In this document: positions 55,441-64,000 of the stretch, piece after piece
How the letters are laid out: every line of letters starts with the position of its first letter
Position numbering within the stretch: the stretch's first letter is position 1
NCBI GenBank assembly: GCA_902702965.1
Contig: CACRXP010000682.1
Span: forward strand, 190,638 to 254,637
Origin: Spirometra erinaceieuropaei
Lineage: Eukaryota; Platyhelminthes; Cestoda; Diphyllobothriidea; Diphyllobothriidae
DNA length: 64,000 nt
Direction of reading: 5' to 3'
Notes under the pieces: generated by a model
Databases searched by the model: none
Told to the model about the DNA's origin: nothing
The model's input: only the letters and a program-made list of their open reading frames with translations
Made by a program: the position numbers and the translations under genes

Positions 55441-56160
55441 GAACATGTATACTGAGCACATATTCTAACTGCAGCGACGGATAAGGACAAATTGTGAGGC
55501 ACTAATGAACTGCGGTCCCATGAGGTGTTTATGACCCATCTTTTAGATCCAGTCTGTGGACTATCTGCGCCGTGTACGAGCGCACGCTTGTGCTTGTGGA
55601 CCCTGCTGCTGGTCATGGTTTTGATTAGCTGAATGATTCTAGGATAAGCCTGAAACAGTACCGCACGAATAAATCCGCATTCTCTGTTGTCACTGCTCTT
55701 TCGATATTTGTACAGATATTGTTGGAAGCGTGCCCACCGATCGCGATATGTAAAGAATAGACGACTTCGAGAGCCATAATTATATTGTCCTGACGTTCAT
55801 AGGCAAACAAGCTTCTACCACCGGTGCTGAGTTGTAGCGCGCCTCGTGGTATTTGAAGGTGAGTGGCTGTGACTGTAAAGATGGGCTTGCGCATGCAGTC
55901 AGGGCGGCAGAGAGGAAGGGGTGGGGAGAGACTCCTCAGGCATCATGCCGCTAGATGTGGGACAGGTGTTTTAACCTTAATGATCATCATCTGCATGTGC
56001 ACAGGGACCGTGGCCGATGGGGGGCAAGTCGGATGTGGCCAAATGTTCTCACTCTATGTGTCTCTCGTTGTGCAGCACCGATTTTAGAAGATTGACAGCC
56101 CGAATTGAGCTTAACTGTCGTACCTGACTGACACTCTTGTCTATGTACTTACGATTGTCT
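55441..56160. other. No gene assigned
   Basis: Open frame 55863-56087 contains a hydrophobic stretch (GVLTLMIIICMCTGT) but no recognised domain. Lies upstream of a PLE and could be element or host sequence. Confidence 0.4.
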
Positions 56161-56164
56161 GTTT

Positions 56165-56760
56165 CCACAGTTGAGGGGAAAGCAGTGTTGGACGTTCTCG
56201 TCCATCGGAAACCCAAACGAAAGAATAAAAAGGACGGTGTATAGGAAGGCCACCAATACACGTCAGATCCCAAGCTACCACAGTAAGCCCCCGTTATGCC
56301 ACAAATTCAGTTGCGTGCGAACACTCTTCAGAAGGGCTGAAAAACACTGCAGCGAGTCGAACGAAAAAAACTCCAGAAATATGCTACTGCAGCGCCCCTT
56401 CATGGCCAAGGGTTATCCTCGAAATGTCATCGAATGCATTACATGCAATCTCGGTCAGGTTGCAATTCTGGGACAGAATGACAAAAAGTCTGATGAGCAC
56501 TTCCCTGCATTGACGACATTTCTGTGGCCGTCTTCTGTTGAGCGGCATCTTCAGCCGAAGGATTTAACAATTCGACAGCTGATCAAGATACCTGACACCC
56601 CCCTGTCAAGGCATAAAGCGAAAAACGTCATCTGCTGGGTTCATCGTGACTACTAAGAAGTAGACTACTCTTGTAAAACCGGCAGACTACTACAGACCCG
56701 TGTTGGAGAACGCATGGATGCAGTAGGGAGAATGGAGCCATTGACCGGTTTGGACCGGTC
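56165..56760 (+). mobile_element. PLE RT C-terminus and endonuclease, plus strand, decayed
   Basis: Reads RIKRTVYRKATNTRQIPSYH, SKPPLCHKFSCVRTLFRRAE, MAKGYPRNVIECITC, then IRQLIKIPDTPLSRHKAKNV and, after an in-frame TAA, CKTGRLLQTRVGERMDAV (nuclease part, Y-S-C-K-T-G). This is the conserved end of PLE reverse transcriptase (R-x-V-Y-R-K..T, H-S-x-x-P..K) and GIY-YIG. The 56171-56656 frame is long, but the nuclease half is broken. Confidence 0.82.
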
Positions 56761-56777
56761 TTGAGCAGATTATTTTT

Positions 56778-57602
56778 GATCGAGACTTGAATGTCACTTA
56801 TTTATCCGGTTTTGTTGTTAATAATTGATCCTGTCAAGCAAAAAGGCAGATTTTGTTCGTTCGACAAGCCATTTCGTGCCCACCTCATCGGCTGCCTCAT
56901 TTACCCCTCCCCCCTCCCCGGTTGGGTCGGTCAAGCAAACCGACCGGCCTTGCAGGTAACCACCGATCCCATAGAATAAATATGGACTTCACTGGAAGGA
57001 AAGCTGAATCGTAGTCTTGTGCAATGACTGTGCCATTTTTTGCCCCATCTATATGAACCAAGCGTACTTAAATACGGATCAATGTGAGTGATCATTTCGA
57101 AAATGAATCAGCTCCTTCTGCTTCAGCTCGCCGGATAAGAACATCCACATTCAGAAGACCATTTGGCGAGCATACGTGTGCTTTTGATAAATTCTCATCG
57201 GACCGTTAGATTTATATGGGGACGAAGTACAAGTTAAAAAGTGTGAGCAATAAGATAATTCGATGGATGTGTGAAGGCGGGGGGAGAAGTCGGTAAATGA
57301 CCGAGAGGGTTCGGTAGAGCTTCGTCACACAAGGAGGGGAGGGAATGGGGGTGCGGAGACATGCATGTAGTTAATCGGTCTTTGCCGTGGTAGGCACGGA
57401 GCGTGCAAGTGCTTCTTCTGCGAGCACAGGATCGTCCTCTGTAACCTGACGGCAGTCACTTCCGCTGTTGCTAACAGGAAAATTAGGGTAGTTAGATCAC
57501 ACGAAAAGCTTTTCTAGGGTCCAAATGATGTCCGAAATCAACAACATACGCGAGAACGGCGCTGGTTATGCTCCTAATCTGACGTTTTCCCGGCCATGCC
57601 AT
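56778..57602. repeat. PLE terminal repeat, unit 1 (825 bp)
   Basis: Direct tandem copy of 57603-58436, offset 825 bp and nearly identical over 56985-57450. The right end includes antisense remains of the endonuclease C-terminus (57600-57490), so this is a terminal (pseudo-LTR-like) repeat of the minus-strand PLE at 58.3-59.3 kb. Confidence 0.88.
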
Positions 57603-58318
57603 GATCGAGACTTGAATGTCACTTATTTATCCGGTTTTGTTGTTAATAATTGATCCTGTCAAGCAAAAAGGCACATTTTATTCAAACGACAAACCATTTC
57701 GCCCCTACCTCATCGGCTGCCTCATTTACCCCTCCCCTCTCCCCGGTTGGGTCGGTCAAGCAAGCCGACCGGCCTTGCAGGTAACCATCGATCACTTAGA
57801 ATGAATATGGACTTCACTGGAAGGAAAGCTGAATCGTAGTCTTGTGCAATGACTGTGCCATTTTTTGCCCCATCTATATGAACCAAGCGTACTTAAATAC
57901 GGATCAATGTGAGTGATCATTTCGAAAATGAATCAGCTCCTTCTGCTTCAGCTCGCCGGATAAGAACATCCACATTCAGAAGACCATTTGGCGAGCATAC
58001 GTGTGCTTTTGATAAATTCTCATCGGACCGTTAGATTTATATGGGGACGAAGTACAAGTTAAAAAGTGTGAGCAATAAGATAATTCGATGGATGTGTGAA
58101 GGCGGGGGGAGAAGTCGGTAAATGACCGAGAGGGTTCGGTAGAGCTTCGTCACACAAGGAGGGGAGGGAATGGGGGTGCGGAGACATGCATGTAGTTAAT
58201 CGGTCTTTGCCGTGGTAGGCACGGAGCGTGCAAGTGCTTCTTCTGCGAGCACAGGATCGTCCTCTGTAACCTGACGGGAGTCGCTTCCGCTGTTACTAAC
58301 AGGCATTGACCCAGCGGT
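57603..58318. repeat. PLE terminal repeat, unit 2
   Basis: Second tandem copy, joined without a break to the minus-strand PLE coding region, so it is the 3' non-coding part of that element. Contains an exon-like stretch (TFRRPFGEHTCAFDKFSS on +, at about 57975-58030) similar to 53691-53836. Confidence 0.85.
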
Positions 58319-59260
58319 TTAGGGTAGTAAGATCACACGAAAAGCCTTGCTAGAGTCAAAACGACGTCCGAAATCAACAACATACGCGAGAACGGCACTG
58401 TTTATGCTCCTAGTCTTGCCTTTTTCTAGCCATGCCTGGAGGTGTTCTTGTATTCTCTTGGATAGGCGCCGATTCGTACTACCAATACAACATGCTCCGT
58501 AAGAGCAAGTGAGGAAGAAGATGCACATTGATGTGGTTTGAGGTGGCACTTTATCTTTACCTTCTCTGCGTAAAATAGGGTTAGCAGAGAATGATATTCG
58601 AACCCTTGCTGTTAGGAAAGTTTGCGAGACAGCTTTCTCAAGGCGTCTTCTTAGGAGTTCACTCACAGCGTCCCTTGAAAAGGGACTTTGAGGAACAAAG
58701 TTTTCTTTTCGTCAGTCAGTGTAGTGGGTTTTACAGGTTGTTCTGTCAGGATACCAGTTTTTGCGAAGCAAGTCCTAGATCATTCTAAGTTTCCCCTCGA
58801 TGCTGTCTGCAGATCAAATTTTACCCGCCCTTTGCGCAATACACCGGACTAGATTTCGTTTATGTTGGAGGGGTACGAAACTGTCGAAGTCCGTGCATTT
58901 TCCATGGCCGGTTTTCTTTCGACAGACGCTCCTTCGGATGTTCCCGTCAGGTCTCCTGTTTAGAATGATATCTAGGAAAGAGAGCGAACCGACCGTTTCT
59001 ATCTTTAACGTGAATTCGATTAAAGGATATGCATGATTTACCGCGATTAAGTGGGCGACTATGTAGGTTTCTATGGTGGCAGTTTGGAAAATATCGTCAG
59101 TGTAGAGACCGTGGTGCCTTAGCTTATTGATTTTGTCATTAAACTGGGACTTCTCTAGCCTGCCCATGAAGACATCGACTGGGAGTTAATCAACAGGCGA
59201 TCGCATAGCAACTTCGTCTATTTGTCTACATATTTCGTCGTTAAAAAGGAACTGCGCGTT
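58319..59260 (-). mobile_element. PLE reverse transcriptase end and GIY-YIG endonuclease, minus strand
   Basis: From 59230 down: FNDEICRQIDEVAMRSPV (RT, with a stop), MGRLEKSQFNDKINKLRHHG, LYTDDIF (catalytic YxDD), LSFLDIILNRRPDGNIRRSV, FVPLQHKRNLVRCIAQRAGK; then in another frame from 58666 MSELLRRRLEKAVSQTFLTA, CSYGACCIGSTNRRLSKRIQ EHL (GIY-YIG: C-C-I-G-S-T-x-R..R..EH) and SSKAFRVILLP before the stop at 58319. RT and nuclease are separated by a frame change near 58670-58810. The element is 5'-truncated near 59260, in the RT palm. Confidence 0.88.
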
Positions 59261-59345
59261 TTATGTGCATTTTTAGTCTCAGCTCCTTGAGTGAGGTTGT
59301 CGGAATACCTACGTCCTAGTGGTTGGTTGACAAGGGATTCACATA

Positions 59346-60085
59346 CAGTGAGTGAACGATCTCATGAAATGTTGACTGAAATTCTGAAATGCGTTTTCGA
59401 TTAGGAAGGATTACTTGGTCGCGGTTGTAATACTGATTATCTTAAGGCAGACCCTATATAACATTACGGACTCGGCAGGATGTCGGCTTTTAAATCCACT
59501 TCTTTTTAATCTCTTGTAGAAAGCGTGCTCAGAAAAAATGACTATTTAATTAGCACGCATTTGTCCCATTGATTTTCGATGGTCTTGCAAATTCAAATAT
59601 ATTTTATAGAAACCATAAACAAAAATATGCTTTCTTTTAGTCAATCAATAGAGAATCACATCTCCTTCATATTTTATACTTAAGGAAGGAGTATAATTAG
59701 GTTTTAAAAAGTTTCTAATTATGAGACTTTTTATGACCGCGAAATGTCCATTCACGTAGCATCGTACCTGGCCGTTTACCACTGCTCCTCCTGAAATGTA
59801 CAACATGACCCGCATCCATCGCAAAATTTTATGGACTCTGTATGATATCTCTTTAATGGCATAGAAAAATATGGGATTTTCTTTACGCGGAACGCATGTA
59901 CCTTGTAGAGTGAAATCATTAATCGCTAATGCAATGAATGATCAGGCTCCAAATTATTCGGCAATTTGAAAACTTGTTCAAAACCTAATTATACTCCTTC
60001 CTTAAGTATAGAATATAGAGAAGACGTGATTCTCTATTGATTGACTAAAAGAGAGCATATTTTTGTTTATGCTTTTTCTTATAAA
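59346..60085. mobile_element. Foldback element copy 7 (right arm truncated)
   Basis: Starts CAGTGAGTGAACGATCTCAT; left arm to about 59720, centre to about 59985, then about 100 bp of right arm ending at aaaaatatgctctc-like sequence near 60085, directly before a mariner element. Confidence 0.75.
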
Positions 60086-60129
60086 CTCACACATATGTCA
60101 TACAATAACAGATTCTTGGAAAACGTTTT

Positions 60130-61010
60130 CAAATATTTTGCCATGAACAAATAACGAGGCAATGATTAAGCTCATTCTCAATGGCCTCTCGCCCAAGGGC
60201 ATCGCTTCCAAGTTGTAAATGGCCAGCTCTAGATTTTACACCACTATCGACCGATATAAGGAGTTCGGTCGCATCTACAGGAAACATGGTAGTAAAAAAA
60301 ACAAAAAAACGTTCGAAGCCCTTGTCTTATAAGGGCTGTCGGGGATCGTATTCGTCGTAACCTAGTCCGGAGCATGAGAAAGATAGCTTTGAAGCTCGAG
60401 GTGTCGGAACAGGCGGTCAGGAATATGCTGAAAAGAATCTGAAGGCTACTTCTAAGGCCAGGACCAAGAAGCACCCCACTATTAGGGCTGTGAAAGAGAA
60501 GAGACTGGAAAGAAGTAAGAGGATCTTAAGCTTCCTCAATAAAGAACTATACACGATGTTCTACTTCGACGAAAAATTCTTCACGGCCGACTGGGTGTCC
60601 AACAGTCGGACAAATAGCTACATAAGCCCCCTGAAGATCATCGAGCTACGTGAGAATGCTCAGTACATGTTTCAGACCAAACATCATTCGTCTGTGGTGG
60701 TCTTTGGTCCGGCTGCCGCAGACGGCAAAGTCATGCCCCCTGTGTGCATCAAGACCGACGCCAAAATGAACACAGACTCGTACCTGGATGTTTTTCAGAA
60801 GCATTTCAAACCTTGGATAGATTTCAACTACAAGATGGCGCGCCCCCACTCCTGTCACGGAAGATACAGACGTTTCTGGTTGACCACATGCCTTATTTCT
60901 GACCCAAGGATATATGGTCGCCATGCTCACCAGACTTAAATCCCCTCAACTAGCGCACCTGGGCGTATGTGGAGAGGATGGCCTGCAACAGGCATCGGAA
61001 CAGCATTGTG
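60130..61010 (+). mobile_element. mariner/Tc1-type transposase, broken
   Basis: N-terminal helix-turn-helix remains at 60165-60480 in shifting frames, then 60490-60939: EKRLERSKRILSFLNKE, FYFDEKFFTADWVSNSRTNS (first catalytic Asp), HHSSVVVFGPAAADGKVMPP, DSYLDVFQKHFKPWI. The D-G-A-P catalytic stretch is garbled by a frameshift near 60840; the third motif is read in another frame as WSPCSPDLNPLN at 60916-60950, followed by YVERMACNRHRNSI. Cut-and-paste transposase of DDE type (mariner D..D..D), inactive. Inverted ends not identified. Confidence 0.82.
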
Positions 61011-61199
61011 CGCTTCGTTTTTTCTTCGTATTTTTTGTACAATTCATTTTTCCTGTACTCCTAATTGAATGTGACAAAATACTGTCGTTCATCTTCTCCG
61101 ACCTTTGGCGTTTTGCTCCTAAGACAGTCGAACGCAGTACTTGCGGTCTCTCAGAAAGCCTCTTCTTGTGCTGGTAAAACTGTCAGTACTGTCACTTCT

Positions 61200-63140
61200 G
61201 TAGGTTAAGCTAGCACTTTCAACTGATTCGCATACTGCTACTGCAGCGTCTCTGCCCGTATCGTTCAAATATAGTTGACGAAATACTCACCCGAGTTTAC
61301 GCGTTTCGGTCCTTGGAAAGTGCAAGTAAATACATAAACTATTTATCCCCGAAAAGGCTGCCCAGGGAGACACGACACTATGAAAATGAACGAAGTACGT
61401 CACATTAAAACGTAACTTTGAGTGCTCACTGCTGTGACATCCGTTGTTTTAAATGGTTGTTTGAACGGGGCTATGCCAGCTTTTCAAATTGCCGAGAAAA
61501 AATGATTCTCATTTAAAAGTCGCACTGTGCTGGATAAACGTTACACTGGGTGTGGAATGGACGACTAAGAATAAACACAAAAACACCGCCTGATTGTGTT
61601 TTGCGGCATGCAACCCGAAAATATTAGAAGCATCCATGTGTTGTTTCAAAGTCATGAATAGTGTGCTGATTTCCTTAAAGTTCAGCGAAAGTCATAAGTA
61701 CTTTTAGTTGCAGGGGTCGCAAGTGAGTCAGCGGTAGAGCGATTACCGTATTCAGTAAGTTTCGAAGACTGATTCCTCTTAAACGAATCACAATTTTTAT
61801 AATTTGGGTTTCCAATCCGCAGATGGAATCAAATTGTGCCCCCAAATACAGCGATTAAAGATCTACACAGACGTACATTATAGGTGTAGACAATGTGATA
61901 TAGGATGTTCTTCCGTTTAGAAAGGATGTTCGACCAACTCAACAGAAAAGGCAGGCGAAAAGCCTGCCTGTCGGAAGCACAGACGGCGACGCTGATTGGA
62001 CCACTCCAGCGCGTTGATAGTTTTTCCAGTCGAGAGATACTGGTAATGGAAAAGGTGATATCCAGGCGAAGAAAAAAAGTTTTATTTCCACGAGAAGAAC
62101 CAGTTACATTCCAAGAGATTTATCTGAACGTGCTAAAATATATATCGGGGAAGTTGGAATTTCAGTCTTCAGATGTGCGGCCGTCATCAGATTATTTCTA
62201 AAAGTCGTGCTAAAACTGCTCGATAGTTGTGCACGTAAAAAAGTCCTCCTCAGCACACAAGACAATTACTGTTGGAAATCGCTGCCAGAGTTCTGGAAAG
62301 CAACGGTATAGAGAAGGATCCCACTTACTTGTCAGTACACCGTGGATCGTGTCATATGGGGTTTTATCTTGGCATACATTTGCCGGCTGTTGCAGAAATT
62401 ACACTGCCAACAGCGATTACTTCCCACAACCCCACACCTTAACTCGAGATCCGTTATTTTGTGAAATTTACTTTTTGGTTATTGTTTAATTACTACTCTC
62501 ATTTCCGTTTTCGTACGATAGCGTAGGATAAGACTTTCGGCATAAATCCAGGCGATTTGTGTGCTTTCTTTCATTTTGTCAGCTTACTGTCTAGCTTGCT
62601 GCCCACCCATAAAACTCGCTTCATCATAAATCACGTATGGCACGATCAACAGTCTACTGACTGTTAAATGGGGTCCTTCTGTATACCGTTGCCTTCTGGA
62701 AATTGAATTTAATCTTCACGTAGCTTGGGCACGTTACTGGGACTCTTTATTCGTTCAAATACTATAACGAGAGCATTTTGTAAAGCGTTTTACTACATTC
62801 ATTATAGTTGCTCATAGCATTGAGCATATGATTTCCTTTTTCAAGACTTGATGTCCAGTTCTATCTAAGTATATTTGTTTTCATTAAAGATACTGATCAT
62901 TTCGTTTATTTGTTAAAGGCCTTCCGTATCATCATAAATATAATAGGTTTATTGTAGCGCCCCCTGGGCACTGTCAGTCCCCTTTGAACTCAGGAAAAAA
63001 ACCTAAAACAAACTCGTCAATTTCAACTGCTTTTTGACTTCATTTGTTTCGGGTGTCTGTTTAGTCAAAAGAGCGCGAATTGAGAGTTTGTGTTAGGTTT
63101 AAAAAAACCTCAGTTCTAAGCGAAAATAATAACAAGATTT
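61200..63140. other. No gene assigned
   Basis: The open frame 61905-62201 (98 codons, rich in Lys/Arg, with REEPVTFQEIYLNVLKYISG) looks moderately coding-like but matches nothing I recognise. Otherwise AT-rich with no recognised repeat. Confidence 0.4.
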
Positions 63141-64000
63141 TTAAAAAAATAACGATATGTACAATATAAAAATTGAAGTTTGCAGTTTGGGAGTTTTTAG
63201 GGGCATGAATAATATGTCCTTCATGGCAATTGAAGAACTTTGATATCGGCCTGTGGACCAATCGCACAAAATCGTATCTGGTGACGCAGGAAGTGATGCA
63301 TCTCGAAGCTGCAGAGTAGTAGACGTACGTAAGTCCGCGATGGACTCGTCGGCGGTTTGGAGGTCTGCAAGCTTCGTCAGGTCGAAATCGGATGTGAGTG
63401 TGTTGATGTCCGGACGGGATAATGCATCAGCAACGACATTGTCGCTGCCTCGGACGTAGCGGATATCTGCGGTAAACTGCGATATATAGTCCAGGTGACG
63501 AACTTCCCTGGGCGAATACGACTGGGCAGCTTTGCGCAAACCAAAAGGCATGCGAATAAATTCGAACAGCCCAAAGGGTGTCATGATAGCGGTCTTTGGG
63601 ATATCTTCCTCAGCGACCGGGATTTGGTGGTACGCCCTGACGAGGTCAAGCTGGGAAAAAATAGTTTTACCGGCTAACATGTGGGAAAAGTCATGAATGT
63701 GGGGAATGGGGTACCGGTCAGGAATTGTGAACCTGGTTAGGGCTCGATAATCACCGCACCGTCTCCAATCGTCAGATGACTTCTTTGGCACCATGTGCAG
63801 TGGTGAGGCCCATGGGCTAGATGATGGGCGTATAATGCCCAGATTCATCATATGTTTAAATTCGTTCTTTGCTATTCGGAGCTTCTCAGGGTGGAGTCTA
63901 CGCGGACGAGCATGCACTGGTTGCCCTGCCGTGACAATGTGGTGTTTCGCTCCGTGTTGAACGGTTTCGGTAAAATGACATGGTTTAGTGATGGACGGGA
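63141..64000 (-). mobile_element. Ty3/gypsy pol with internal deletion, cut by window edge
   Basis: The minus strand is open from the window edge: [95 protein letters not shown] (first catalytic Asp of RT), [16 protein letters not shown] end. Then it jumps at about 63515-63535 to [29 protein letters not shown], the end of RNase H. The Y-x-D-D motif, RT thumb and most of RNase H are missing but the frame is kept. The 3' part ends near 63200. Retroelement polymerase, inactive by the deletion. Confidence 0.9.

Noticed and set aside
56791..57804. Two similar frames of 62 codons beginning MSLIYPVLLL
   Set aside because: Lie in the tandem PLE terminal repeats; differences are mostly amino-acid-changing, which argues against selection for protein.
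1..64000. CRISPR arrays, bacterial operons, rRNA or canonical tRNA genes
   Set aside because: No regularly spaced direct repeats with spacers, no ribosome-binding-site-linked gene runs; the only tRNA-like sequences are degenerate SINE heads.

Overview
This window is eukaryotic, not bacterial. Genes are split by introns with GT..AG ends, no operons or rRNA/tRNA gene clusters are visible, and about half of the recognisable sequence is decayed transposable elements. Penelope-like elements (PLEs), CR1/Jockey-type LINEs, long-inverted-repeat foldback elements, tRNA-derived SINEs and a 34-nt intron together suggest a repeat-rich flatworm. A tapeworm of the diphyllobothriid type is my best guess; this is inference, and no species marker is present.

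The one host gene I can build is on the + strand from about 13.07 kb to at least 37.53 kb, with a tentative further exon at 53.7 kb. Thirteen exons join in compatible phases into a type II membrane protein of the LARGE family (bifunctional Golgi xylosyl-/glucuronyl-transferase that extends matriglycan on dystroglycan). The N-terminal anchor, the GT8 domain with its DxD motif, and much of the second (B4GAT1-like, GT49) domain are readable. The start codon, part of the linker and the C-terminus were not found. The second domain lacks the usual DxD. Introns are loaded with transposons, but two introns near the 3' end are small (34 and 145 nt).

Layout: 1-2.25 kb minus-strand LINE; 2.8-3.3 kb PLE tail; 5.3-10.1 kb minus-strand LINE with ORF1, endonuclease and reverse transcriptase remains; 13.07-37.5 kb LARGE-like gene, whose introns hold foldback elements (14.2, 16.3, 20.0, 21.8, 25.1, 33.6 kb), PLE pieces (17.3-18.5, 20.4, 33.4, 34.8 kb), SINE pieces (28.6-29.1 kb) and a dispersed approximately 0.9-kb repeat (27.8, 33.8, 35.4 kb); 37.8-43.6 kb PLE copies, a foldback remnant with a CCT/CCA microsatellite, a Ty3/gypsy fragment and a SINE; 47.5-48.2 kb LINE 3' end; 48.5-49.5 kb complete foldback element; 49.5-52 kb dispersed repeats and an inverted repeat; 54-59.3 kb a PLE cluster with inverted and tandem terminal repeats; 59.3-61.0 kb foldback element and mariner; 63.2-64 kb internally deleted Ty3/gypsy element.

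The most interesting signal is a repeated 42-nt motif shaped like a hammerhead ribozyme, at the same place in the terminal part of at least seven PLE copies, usually preceded by a TATAAATA-like box. Also notable are the loss of the second DxD in the LARGE-like protein, a triplicated splice acceptor, an exon edge shared with a repeat, and a PLE terminal repeat carrying an exon-like segment. Two runs of N (20298-20393 and 51141-51186) are assembly gaps.
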